Assembly (NCBI GenBank): GCA_030066775.1
Contig: JASJAY010000075.1
Coordinates: forward strand, 1 to 41,538
Direction of reading: 5' to 3'
Length of the DNA: 41,538 nucleotides
From: Planctomycetota bacterium
GTDB lineage: Bacteria; Planctomycetota; PLA2; JAEUHO01
Positions 17,835-27,385 of this stretch are shown here, one piece after another; within the stretch, counting starts at the first letter, position 1; the number at the start of each line of letters is the position of its first letter. The position numbers were made by a program, and so were the translations under genes. The notes under the pieces were generated by a model. That model had not been told where the DNA came from. It saw only the letters and a program-made list of their open reading frames with translations, and searched no databases.

Positions 17835-19511
17835 ATGCCCTTCCGCGCTCCGCCCCGCACCCTGCTCAACATCCTGGCCGCCGGGGCCGTGCTGCGTCTG
17901 GCCACGCTCTCGGAGCACAGCCTCTGGCTGGACGAAGGCGCGACCTGGTCGTGGGCCACCCGCCCCACCTGGGGCGGAACCCTCCTCGCCGAGGCCAACC
18001 ACCCGCCGGCCTGGTGGGCCATCACGCGGGTGTGGATCTCCATCTTCGGCGACTCCGAGTGGGCCCTGCGCGCGCCGGCCGCGATCCTCGGGATCGTCAC
18101 CATCTGGCTCTGCTGGCTCCTGGGCCTCCGGCTCTTCGACGGCTCGGCGCAGCCGCGGCGCGGCGGGTTCGTCCGCCTCTCGGATCCGGCGACCGGCCGC
18201 AAGATGGCGCTCTGGTTCGCGGGGTTCGTGGCCGCCTCGACGTACTTCATCGAGTACGCGCAGGAGGCGCGCATGTACGCGCTCCTGCTGGCCCAGGCTG
18301 TGGGGCTCTCGCTCCTCTACCTGCGCTGGCTGGACAGGAACGACCGTGCATCGCTCGTTGGCTACGCGCTTCTGGCGGCCTTCGCGCTGTACACGCAGTA
18401 CTTCGCCATCTGGCCGATCCTCGGTCACGCGGCCCATGTGCTGTGGGTCGCGCGGCAGAGCCGCGGCACGGCGAGCGCCGTGCGCCCCTGGCCCTTCCTC
18501 GTCGCCGTCGGATGCGCCGGCCTGCTCTTCGTGCCCTGGTTCCTCTACCTGCTCTCGAACTACGAGGGCATCTCGACCGGTGAGCCCTTCGATCCCTTCG
18601 CCCGGCTCGGGTACGTGCTGTGGCGCATCGGCGCGGGCCCGGCGTTGGTCGTGGTGGACCGTCCGCGCCTCGATGAGGGCATCGGCGAGGTGATGGCCGA
18701 GGAGGCGCTCACCATCGGCGTCACGGCGGCGCTCTGGTTCGTTCCGATCGTGCTGGGCGCGTGGCGACTGCGGCGCGAGCACGGCCTCGCTTCGTTCGTG
18801 GTTTTCAACGTGGTCGTGCCCGTGCTCTTCGTGCTCGCGGTGTTCCCGGCGTTCCCCCTGGTCCACGAGCGTTACCTGCTCTTCCTGGCCCCGTGGCTGT
18901 TCTTCCTTGCGACGTACGGCGTCTTCCACGCCCGCTCGCTCGTCAAGATCGTCTGGCTGCCGGCGCTCTGCGTGCTGCTCGGCGTCGGGCTCGCGGCCTA
19001 CTTCACGGTGCCGGCGCAGCTCGATCCGCTCGGCCGCGGCGCGCGACTCGACGAGTACCGCCTGCCCCTTCGCTACGGCGTGAACCCGAAGCACCCGCTG
19101 CGCGCGCTCGATCACGGGCACGCCTTCGGCAAGGAGCCGTGGCGCGACGCGCACCGCTTCGTCGAAACGCTCTCGCAGCCGGGCGACCTGGTGCTGATGC
19201 ACCCCTGGTACCTGCACCTCGTCTGGGACTACTACGACCGTCAGCGGTTGGAGCGCATCCTCCTGCCCCAGGAGCTCCTGTCCTCCGAGGCGCTGCAAGC
19301 GCGCTACGGCGAGCAGCTGAAGCAGGCCGAGCGCATCTTCCTCATCCTCGCGCACGAGGAGACGGAGGACATCGACGCGTACTACAAGCGCCTGGGACCG
19401 ATCATCGGTGCCGGGTGGATGCAGGCCGGCGCGACGTCCTTCATCCCCGTCCCGCCGATCCTCTTCGATCGGTCCTGGGGTGTGCGCGTCGCGATCTTCA
19501 GTCGCCGATGA
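17835..19511 (+). CDS. GT39-type membrane glycosyltransferase (PMT/ArnT-like)
   Basis: This is a 558-residue polytopic membrane protein. The first loop carries LWLDEGATW (residues about 31-39) and HPPAWW (about 54-60), the pattern of GT-C enzymes that use lipid-phosphate-linked sugars, such as PMT, ArnT and the DUF2723 relatives. About ten hydrophobic segments follow, then a soluble C-terminal domain (about 400-558). The acidic residues of the first loop are the expected catalytic ones. The acceptor (protein, lipid A or another glycan) is not evident. The stop overlaps the start of the next glycosyltransferase gene by ATGA, so the two are translationally coupled and may serve one pathway. Confidence 0.82.
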   Translation: MPFRAPPRTLLNILAAGAVLRLATLSEHSLWLDEGATWSWATRPTWGGTLLAEANHPPAWWAITRVWISIFGDSEWALRAPAAILGIVTIWLCWLLGLRLFDGSAQPRRGGFVRLSDPATGRKMALWFAGFVAASTYFIEYAQEARMYALLLAQAVGLSLLYLRWLDRNDRASLVGYALLAAFALYTQYFAIWPILGHAAHVLWVARQSRGTASAVRPWPFLVAVGCAGLLFVPWFLYLLSNYEGISTGEPFDPFARLGYVLWRIGAGPALVVVDRPRLDEGIGEVMAEEALTIGVTAALWFVPIVLGAWRLRREHGLASFVVFNVVVPVLFVLAVFPAFPLVHERYLLFLAPWLFFLATYGVFHARSLVKIVWLPALCVLLGVGLAAYFTVPAQLDPLGRGARLDEYRLPLRYGVNPKHPLRALDHGHAFGKEPWRDAHRFVETLSQPGDLVLMHPWYLHLVWDYYDRQRLERILLPQELLSSEALQARYGEQLKQAERIFLILAHEETEDIDAYYKRLGPIIGAGWMQAGATSFIPVPPILFDRSWGVRVAIFSRR

Positions 19512-20779
19512 GCGCGTCCCGACACGAGCCGCTGCCGGTCCCGCGGCCGATGGTCGTGGCCATCGACATGGGCTACGGCCACATGCGCGCCGCGGCGGCG
19601 TTGGCGGATGCGCTCGACGAGCCGCTGCTCGCCTGCGACCGTCCGCCGCTCGCCGATGGGGTCGATCGGAAGCGCTGGCATCGCTGGCGTCGCTTCTACG
19701 AGTGGCTCACGCGCACGTCGGCGAAGCGCATGGGCGCACCGCTGCGTCCGCTCCTGCGCTCGATGACGGACATCGAGCCGCTCGACACGACGCGCGACCT
19801 GACCAAGCCGGGCTGGGCGGTGAGGCGTCTCGCGCGCTTCGTGCGCACGAAGGACCTGGCGCGACAGCTGATCGAGCAGTTGAAGGCAGAGCAGCGCCCG
19901 CTGCTCACGACGTACTTTGCGCCGGCCATCGCCGCCGACATCGGGGGCGTCGAGTCGATCTACACCGTCGTCACGGACTCGGACATCCACCGCGTCTGGG
20001 CACCGGTCGACGGCGCAACGTCGCGCATCCACTACTTCGCGCCGAGCGAGCGCGCGGCGGCACGGCTGCGCGCGTACGGCGTGCGCGCAGACGCGATCGA
20101 GGTCACCGGCTTCCCGCTACCGGGCGAGCTGATGGGTGGCCCGGACGGACCCGTCGCGCAGGCGAACCTCGAGCAGCGCTTGGACCGCATCGATCCCGAG
20201 CGGCGTAACGGTGGCGGCGCCCCCGTGCAGGTGACGTTCGCGGTCGGCGGCGCAGGCACCCAGGCCGATCTCGCCGCGCGCTTCCTGCCGGGCTTCAAGG
20301 ATGCGCTGACGGCGGGGCGCCTGCGGCTGACGCTGGTAGCGGGCGTACGCCCCGAGGTGGCGAAGCGCTTCCGCCGCGACATCGAACACGCGGGTCTGAC
20401 CAACGCGGTGGAGATCCTCTTCGAGCCGTCGCTGCCGGCGTACTTCGACGCGTTCAACGCCCTGCTCGCGCGAACCGACGTCCTCTGGACCAAGCCGAGC
20501 GAGATGTCGTTCTTCGCAGGACTCGGTCTGCCGATCCTGCTCGCGCCGCCGGTCGGCGAGCACGAGCGGCAGAACCAGGCGTGGCTGCTCGAGAACGGGG
20601 CCGCCTTGGAGCCGCCCGATCTGCGGCACGCCGCCGCGTTCGTCGAGGCCGCCGTCGAAGGCGGGTCCCTCGCGGCCGCAGCCCGGGCCGGGTTCCGCAA
20701 TCTGCCGTCCGACGGTCTTTATCGGATCCTGTCCGCACTTGCGCGGGACGGCGGCACCGCGGGTGCGCCGCGCGAGTAG
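19508..20779 (+). CDS. GT-B glycosyltransferase, MurG/MGDG-synthase-like
   Basis: This 423-residue protein resembles GT28-type GT-B glycosyltransferases. MGYGHMRAAAALADAL (about residues 20-35) matches the Gly-His-Ala-Ala loop of MurG and of diacylglycerol glycosyltransferases. A second Rossmann-like half begins near residue 235 (VTFAVGGAGTQADLAARF). The nucleotide-sugar site is suggested by TKPSEMSFFAGLGLPILLAPP, split here as the TKPSEMSFFAGLG turn and the LPILLAPP strand. GEHERQNQAWLLENGAA follows as in MurG-like enzymes. There is no signal peptide, so it acts at the cytosolic membrane face. The ATG overlaps the GT39 stop. A lipid or polyprenyl acceptor is likely but unproven. Confidence 0.72.
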   Translation: MSASRHEPLPVPRPMVVAIDMGYGHMRAAAALADALDEPLLACDRPPLADGVDRKRWHRWRRFYEWLTRTSAKRMGAPLRPLLRSMTDIEPLDTTRDLTKPGWAVRRLARFVRTKDLARQLIEQLKAEQRPLLTTYFAPAIAADIGGVESIYTVVTDSDIHRVWAPVDGATSRIHYFAPSERAAARLRAYGVRADAIEVTGFPLPGELMGGPDGPVAQANLEQRLDRIDPERRNGGGAPVQVTFAVGGAGTQADLAARFLPGFKDALTAGRLRLTLVAGVRPEVAKRFRRDIEHAGLTNAVEILFEPSLPAYFDAFNALLARTDVLWTKPSEMSFFAGLGLPILLAPPVGEHERQNQAWLLENGAALEPPDLRHAAAFVEAAVEGGSLAAAARAGFRNLPSDGLYRILSALARDGGTAGAPRE

Positions 20780-20809
20780 CATTCCGACGACCCGCGGAGG
20801 AGGAAGGCG

Positions 20810-22024
20810 ATGGCGCAGCGACGCAAGAAGGCCGCCAAGCGCAAGAAGGCGAGCCGCAAGAAGCGCACGACGCGCCGCAAGCAGCGCATCGCGATCCTGA
20901 CCGGCGGGGGCGACTGCCCCGGGCTGAACGCCGTGATTCGCGCGGTCGTGAAGACCGCGCAGAACGTCTACGGCTGGGAGGTCTACGGCGTGCAGAACGG
21001 CGTCGAGGGGTTCCTCGAGCCGCGCGGCGAGGGCCTGCGCCTGCTCACCCGCGACGACGTCGCGGGCCTCCTGCCCCGTGGCGGGACCATCATCGGTGCC
21101 AGCAACCGACTCGACATCTTCAACGTGCCCAAGGCAAGCGGCGGAACGCGCGACATGTCCGGGCGCGTTGCCTCGGGTCTCAAGCGCAAGGGGATCCACG
21201 CGCTGATCACGGTCGGCGGCGACGGCACCTCGCGCATGGCGTACAAGCTCTTCGAGCGCGGGATCAACGTCGTCTCGGTGCCGAAGACGATCGACAACGA
21301 CATCAAGGGCACGGACCGGACGTTCGGCTTCGACACGGCGGTACGCGTCGTCTCCCAGGCCATCGACCGGCTCTACACCACGGCCGAGAGCCATCACCGC
21401 GTGATGCTGGTCGAGGTCATGGGCCGGGACAGCGGCTTCATCGCGCTGCACGGCGGCATGGCGGGCGGGGCCGAGGCGATCCTGATTCCCGAGATCCCCT
21501 ACGACCCGATGCGACTGGCCGAGAAGGTCGGCCGCCGTGCCGGCATGGGCCGCAACTTCTCGATCGTGGTCGTGGCCGAAGGTGCGATGCGCGCGGAAGG
21601 CCCGCCGTCGAACGGGGGCAAACCGAAGGGCGGGCCCGACGTCTCGGCGCGCAACAAGAAGGGCGGCAACTCCTACGTGCTCGCCGAGCAGATGCGCGTG
21701 CTCACCAACCTCGAGGTGCGCAACGTCGTGCTCGGGCACACCCAGCGCGGCGGGACGCCGACCGCCTTCGATCGCATCCTCGCGACGACCATGGGCCACC
21801 ACGCCGTCACGTTGGTCGCCGAGAAGTCGTACGGACGCCTCGTGTCGCTGCGCGGCAACCGGATCACGTCCGTGCCCCTGGCGCGGGCCGCGGGCGCGGT
21901 CCGCACGGTGAACCCCAAGGGACCGTTGGTCCGCGTGGCGCGCGAGATGGGCATGACGTTCGCCGCGGCCGACGGCTCGGACGACCCGTACAGCAAGGCC
22001 CGAGCGCGTCATGGGGCTCCCTGA
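20810..22024 (+). CDS. pfkA: 6-phosphofructokinase with lysine/arginine-rich N-terminal tail
   Basis: This 404-residue protein phosphorylates fructose 6-phosphate in glycolysis. Motifs are TGGGDCPGLNAVIR (31-44), TVGGDGTSRMA (134-144), PKTIDND (158-164) and EVMGRDSGF. The donor-site signature is mixed: Gly139 in GGDGT is the ATP-type residue, while Lys159 in PKTIDND is the residue common in PPi-dependent and group III enzymes. Gly/Lys enzymes characterised elsewhere use ATP, so ATP is my preferred donor. Residues 2-26 are almost entirely Lys, Arg, Ala and Thr, which is not part of the PFK fold. A very strong GGAGGAGGAAGG site precedes ATG 20810. It lies 30 bases after the glycosyltransferase gene and 21 before the PHP gene. 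Confidence 0.92.
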   Translation: MAQRRKKAAKRKKASRKKRTTRRKQRIAILTGGGDCPGLNAVIRAVVKTAQNVYGWEVYGVQNGVEGFLEPRGEGLRLLTRDDVAGLLPRGGTIIGASNRLDIFNVPKASGGTRDMSGRVASGLKRKGIHALITVGGDGTSRMAYKLFERGINVVSVPKTIDNDIKGTDRTFGFDTAVRVVSQAIDRLYTTAESHHRVMLVEVMGRDSGFIALHGGMAGGAEAILIPEIPYDPMRLAEKVGRRAGMGRNFSIVVVAEGAMRAEGPPSNGGKPKGGPDVSARNKKGGNSYVLAEQMRVLTNLEVRNVVLGHTQRGGTPTAFDRILATTMGHHAVTLVAEKSYGRLVSLRGNRITSVPLARAAGAVRTVNPKGPLVRVAREMGMTFAAADGSDDPYSKARARHGAP

Positions 22025-22045
22025 TCGGGTACCCTCCCGGGCTCG

Positions 22046-22903
22046 ATGAGCGACGCCCGCCGAATCGATCTGCACGCCCACACGAACCACTCGGACGGGA
22101 CCTGCACGCCCACCGAGCTCGTGGAGACGGCTGCGGAGGCGGGCCTCACGGCCCTCGCCGTGACCGACCACGACGTCACGTCGGCCTTGGACGAGGCGCA
22201 CGCCGCCGGTGCACGGCTCGGCGTGGAGATCATCGACGGCTGCGAGATCTCCGCGACGCTGCCGACCGGCACGGTGCACATCCTGGCGTACGCGTTCGAC
22301 GTGGCGCACGAGGGGCTGCAGGCCCTGCTCGCCGAGGTGCGCGAAGGCCGCGACGCGCGCAACGCCCTGATCCTCGAGAAGCTCGAAGGCCTAGGCATGC
22401 CGCTCGAGGAGGCCGAGGTCCGAGCGTTCGCCCACGGGTGCATCGTGGCGCGTCCGCACTTCGCGATGGCGATGGTGAAGCGCGGCTACGCGGACGACAT
22501 CCGCGAGGTGTTCCGCCACTGGCTGCACGACCGCGGACCCGCGTACGTGCAGGCGGAGATGCCGACGCCCGAGACCGCGATCGAGGCCGTCGTCGCCGCG
22601 GGCGGCGTGGCGGTGCTCGCCCACGGCAAGTCCTTGCGGCTGGGCGCCAAGGCGCACTACCGGCCCATCCTCGAGCGCTTCAAGGAAGCCGGCCTGGGCG
22701 GCGTGGAGGTCGACCACCCGACGCACGACCGCGGGTGGCGCAAGACCTTCCGCGAGATCGCCGACGCGCTCGACCTGGTGCCGACCGGCGGCAGCGACTT
22801 CCACGGCGCCGCCAAGCCCCACATCCAGATCGGCGAAGGCGACGGCACCATCGACGTCCGCTACGACACGTGGGAACGTCTCGCCGCCCGCGCGCGGAGC
22901 TAG
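22046..22903 (+). CDS. PHP-domain phosphoesterase (RnmS/YciV-like)
   Basis: This 285-residue protein has a complete PHP metal site: DLHAHTNHSDG (residues 8-18), VTDHD, DGCEIS, HILAY, ARPHFA, VLAHG and GSDFHG near 252. The order and length match the family of RNase AM/YciV and 3',5'-nucleoside bisphosphate phosphatase, which releases phosphate from pAp-like compounds or trims short RNA 5' ends. It is cytosolic. All ligands are present, so it should be active; the exact substrate is not resolvable by eye. It lies between pfkA (21-base gap) and psd (6-base gap) and is probably cotranscribed with both. Confidence 0.85.
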   Translation: MSDARRIDLHAHTNHSDGTCTPTELVETAAEAGLTALAVTDHDVTSALDEAHAAGARLGVEIIDGCEISATLPTGTVHILAYAFDVAHEGLQALLAEVREGRDARNALILEKLEGLGMPLEEAEVRAFAHGCIVARPHFAMAMVKRGYADDIREVFRHWLHDRGPAYVQAEMPTPETAIEAVVAAGGVAVLAHGKSLRLGAKAHYRPILERFKEAGLGGVEVDHPTHDRGWRKTFREIADALDLVPTGGSDFHGAAKPHIQIGEGDGTIDVRYDTWERLAARARS

Positions 22904-22909
22904 AGCACC

Positions 22910-23764
22910 GTGACGCAGCCGCTCAAACGTCCGCCCGCCTTCGTGCGCGCCCTGCCGCGGCGCCTCGTCTCGCGGTTCATGGGACAGGTGGGCCGCCTCC
23001 AGGCGCCGTCGTTCCTGCTGCAGCCGATCCTCCGGGTCTACTGCAAGGCCTTCGGCGTGGACGAAGCCGAGATGGTGCGGCCGCTCGCGTCCTACACGAG
23101 CTTCCTCGACTTCTTCACCCGACCCTTGAAGGCGGGCGTGCGTCCGCTGCCGGAGGATCCGCACGCGATCGTCTCGCCCGCCGACGGCACGGTGCAGAAC
23201 GCGGGCAACGTCGAGGCCGGGACGATCCTGCAGGTGAAGGGCCTCCCCTACCGCGTGAGCGACCTGCTCGGCTCCGAGCGTGACGCCGCGCCGTTCGAGG
23301 GCGGCACGTTCCTCACGGCCTACCTCTCCCCGGGCGACTACCACCGCTACCACTGGTGCTTCGACGGCACGGTGCACACGGTGCGGCACCTCCCGGGCGA
23401 CCTGTGGCCCGTCAACGAAGGCGCGGTCTACGGCGTGCCGGGCCTGTTCGCGCGCAACGAGCGCGTCGCCGTGCTCGGCCGCACGACGAGCGGGCACGCG
23501 TTCGCCTACGTTCCCGTGGGTGCGCTCAACGTCGGCTCGATCCGCCTGACCTTCCACGACGTGCGCACCAACCGCGGGCGGGCGGCGCAGCCGCGGACCT
23601 GGGACGTGCCGGACCACGTCGCCACGCGGGGCGCGGAGTGCGGCTGTTTCGAGTTCGGCTCCTCGATCGTGCTGCTGCTCGAGCGCGGGGCCGGCGCGTT
23701 CGATGCGCTCGAGCCCGGGGCCCGGCTCCGGGTGGGGCAGGCGGTCGGGAAGCTCGCCCCCTGA
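22910..23764 (+). CDS. psd: Phosphatidylserine decarboxylase proenzyme
   Basis: This 284-residue enzyme makes phosphatidylethanolamine from phosphatidylserine at the inner membrane. SPADGTV, LSPGDYHRYHWCFDG and FGSSIVLLL are the catalytic and processing motifs. Self-cleavage in the FGSS motif (residues 249-252) creates the pyruvoyl group on Ser; most enzymes have LGST, so this is a conservative variant. The start is GTG at 22910, 6 bases after the PHP stop. No pssA gene is visible in the window. An N-terminal basic helix (RRLVSRFMGQVGRLQ) fits membrane association. Confidence 0.92.
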   Translation: MTQPLKRPPAFVRALPRRLVSRFMGQVGRLQAPSFLLQPILRVYCKAFGVDEAEMVRPLASYTSFLDFFTRPLKAGVRPLPEDPHAIVSPADGTVQNAGNVEAGTILQVKGLPYRVSDLLGSERDAAPFEGGTFLTAYLSPGDYHRYHWCFDGTVHTVRHLPGDLWPVNEGAVYGVPGLFARNERVAVLGRTTSGHAFAYVPVGALNVGSIRLTFHDVRTNRGRAAQPRTWDVPDHVATRGAECGCFEFGSSIVLLLERGAGAFDALEPGARLRVGQAVGKLAP

Positions 23765-23836
23765 GTCGCCTGTCTACAGCCGGCAGGGCTTGGGAACCCT
23801 AGGGAGGCACCCCGAACCCCTCCCGAGGACCTTGCC

Positions 23837-24322
23837 ATGCTCCGCCTCCGCATCCTGCTCATCGTCACCCTCGTCTCGCTCGCGGCCTGCGGCGAGGCCC
23901 CGCCGGATCCCTGGGCCGAGCACGGCGGCGACAAGGGCGCGGCGGCCGGTGCGGCGGTCAGCGACGTGCTGACCACGGCGCTGGACACGAAGCTCGACGA
24001 CGACGTCCTCGGCGAGCTCCTGGAGATCCACCGCGAGGTGCTGGGCCTCGGCGACGACGTCGCCGCGGTGATGGCGCGCGGTGCGGGCACCCGCTGGGAC
24101 GCGCGCGCCTACGGGGAGGCCATGACGACGTGGAAGGCGATGGTCGAAGCCACCGAGCGGGGCGCCGAGGGCGTGCAGAAGCAGATCGACGCCTTTGCCG
24201 AAGGGGCCCCGAGCCTGGTGGCGCCCCTCGAGCGGATGAAGGCCTTGGCGACGCCCGAGAACGCCGCGCTCGTGAAGAAGTGGAAGCCGCGCTTCGACGC
24301 GCTGGAGGCGGAGTTCGACTAG
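23837..24322 (+). CDS. Small lipoprotein of unknown function
   Basis: This 161-residue protein has a lipoprotein signal with lipobox SLAAC (Cys19). The mature part is almost all helical and acidic with many Ala residues. It resembles a small periplasmic four-helix-type protein, but I recognise no family. GAGGA lies about 8 bases before ATG 23837. It is separated from psd by 72 bases, which include a weak GGGAGG/CCTCCC inverted repeat. It converges on the next gene with 7 bases between stops. Confidence 0.75.
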   Translation: MLRLRILLIVTLVSLAACGEAPPDPWAEHGGDKGAAAGAAVSDVLTTALDTKLDDDVLGELLEIHREVLGLGDDVAAVMARGAGTRWDARAYGEAMTTWKAMVEATERGAEGVQKQIDAFAEGAPSLVAPLERMKALATPENAALVKKWKPRFDALEAEFD

Positions 24323-24329
24323 CCGCGAC

Positions 24330-25172
24330 CTACGGCAGCGTCAGCTGCGCCGACTGCGTCTTCTCGTCCTCGACGTCGACCTCGACATCGACGATCGACT
24401 GCGCGCCGTCCCAGGCGCTGATCACGTAGCGGCCGCTCGGGAAGCCGCGCATCAGGAAGCGACCCTGCTCGTCGGTGGACTGGGTCGTGAGGTGGCGCGG
24501 CATGTGGCCCGCCGCGTCGAGGCGACGCCAGGCGACCGTAGCCATGCGGGGTTCACCGGCCGCGCCCATGACTTGCCCTTCGATCGTGCCGCCCACCGCG
24601 GCGAAGAGCACCTCGACTTCGGGCGCGGGCATGGACTCCACCACCTCAACGCCCGGCACGACGACCGGCAGGTAGGGACCGCCCCAGGCGGTGAGTGTGT
24701 ACTTGCCGGGACGGATGCTCCACAGGAGCAGGCGTCGTTTGAGCGTGCGGCCGAAGTGCTCGCGGATGGTGCGGTTCGGCGTGCTCCGCTCGAGCACGAA
24801 GTGCACGAGATCGGGCGGCTCGGCACCGGGCTCGGTGCGCGTGACGAGCAGGAGCCCTTGCGGCCGCGCCAGGCGGACGCGCAGCTGATCGGTGCCGACG
24901 GGCACCGCGAGCGTGCGCGCCTTGACGCGCCCGAGCAGGAAGCGCAGGTCGTAGCGCCCCTCGGCCAGGCCCTCGACCTGGAAGCGCCCCTCGACGTCCG
25001 TGAGGACCGGCAGCAGATCGAGATCGGCACCCCCGGACGTGGCGGCCTCGACGCGCACACCGACGAGGGGCACGTTGTCGAAGTCCGTGACCACGCCCGA
25101 GATCGTGGCGCCCTCGACCTCCGGCAGATCGGCGAGGTCCTCGGCCGGCCCATGGTCTTCGGCGTGCGCCAT
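24330..25172 (-). CDS. Carboxypeptidase-regulatory-like domain protein
   Basis: This 280-residue protein contains at least two transthyretin-like/CarboxypepD-regulatory beta-sandwiches. The first starts at ISGVVTDFDNVPLVGVRVEA (about residues 23-42), with DVEGRFQVEGLAEGRYDL after it. The second runs from GGTIEGQVMGAAGEP (about 195) to GRFLMRGFPSGRY (about 245). A divergent domain lies between them. Such domains usually aid adhesion or folding outside the cytoplasm, but no signal peptide is present with the chosen start. ATG 25172 is chosen for the AGGGGA site upstream; the frame remains open further upstream (to 25379), but that would overlap gltX and encode no signal peptide either. Function is unknown. 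Confidence 0.75.
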   Translation of the reverse strand: MAHAEDHGPAEDLADLPEVEGATISGVVTDFDNVPLVGVRVEAATSGGADLDLLPVLTDVEGRFQVEGLAEGRYDLRFLLGRVKARTLAVPVGTDQLRVRLARPQGLLLVTRTEPGAEPPDLVHFVLERSTPNRTIREHFGRTLKRRLLLWSIRPGKYTLTAWGGPYLPVVVPGVEVVESMPAPEVEVLFAAVGGTIEGQVMGAAGEPRMATVAWRRLDAAGHMPRHLTTQSTDEQGRFLMRGFPSGRYVISAWDGAQSIVDVEVDVEDEKTQSAQLTLP

Positions 25173-25299
25173 GCGTTCCCCTGTCGTAGGGCCCAGCATA
25201 CGGCAGGTGGCTTCCGGCGTCCGGCGCGAACCTCGGTTGCGCGGAAGCGCGAAAGACGCCATCCGAGCCGTAGCATGGCCGCCCCTCGTGGAGCGTCCC

Positions 25300-26835
<1,536 letters not shown>

Positions 26836-26851
26836 GCGCTACGACGGATCC

Positions 26852-27385
26852 CTACTCGGGCCAGTCGAGGCCCTCGGGCAGCGTCGGACGATCGCGGCGG
26901 AACCAGCCGTCTTCGGTCACGAGGTAGAGGCCGCCCTCTTCGGTCTTCTGCAGCGTGCCCTTCACGGCGACGAGGTCGAGCAAGCGCAGGCCGAGGTCGT
27001 CCTGCTTCACGACCTTGCCGGCCTTGTCGCGCAGCTCGACCGCCATGCGTGCGGCGCGCATGGCCGGTTCCTCGCAGCAGTAGTCCCAGGGCGTCACGCA
27101 GCCGCACTCCTCCTGGCCGCGACCGCAGTACGCGATGCTGTCGTCGACGAGGTGGAAGACGGCCATGCCGCCCGGGCTGATCTCCTGCACCCGGCCGACG
27201 ATCGCGACCTCCGCACCGGGCTCCAGCTCGAGCGCGGCCTTCACGTCGACGGCGTCTGCGATGTCCGCCTTCAGCAGCGGCGTCGAGGGGGTCGCGGCGT
27301 TCGTTCCGGAAGCAGACTCGTCGCCGCCGCAGCCGGCGAGGGCGAACACGAGCGCGATGGAGAAGAACCAGGAGAGACGGGTCAT
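26852..27385 (-). CDS. Cys-rich lipoprotein, last gene of efflux operon
   Basis: This 177-residue protein has a lipoprotein signal with lipobox ALAGC (Cys19). After an Ala/Ser/Thr linker the mature part has an OB-like beta pattern starting EVAIVGRVQEI (about residue 60). A cluster of five Cys lies in about 19 residues (CGRGQEECGCVTPWDYCC), and GWFRR stands near the end. I recall TPWDYCC-containing hypothetical proteins in Planctomycetota genomes, but cannot verify this here. Its ATG overlaps the permease stop (ATGA, 27382-27385), so it belongs to the ABC operon. The Cys cluster could bind metal or form disulfides; this is inference. Confidence 0.78.
   Translation of the reverse strand: MTRLSWFFSIALVFALAGCGGDESASGTNAATPSTPLLKADIADAVDVKAALELEPGAEVAIVGRVQEISPGGMAVFHLVDDSIAYCGRGQEECGCVTPWDYCCEEPAMRAARMAVELRDKAGKVVKQDDLGLRLLDLVAVKGTLQKTEEGGLYLVTEDGWFRRDRPTLPEGLDWPE

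Noticed and set aside
17720..18274. Upstream in-frame extension of the A2M gene
   Set aside because: It would overlap the GT39 gene head-on and hide the signal peptide that begins at 17719.
23802..23824. GGGAGG/CCTCCC inverted repeat between psd and the lipoprotein gene
   Set aside because: Only 6 bp with an 11-base loop and directly next to a ribosome site; too weak to call a terminator.
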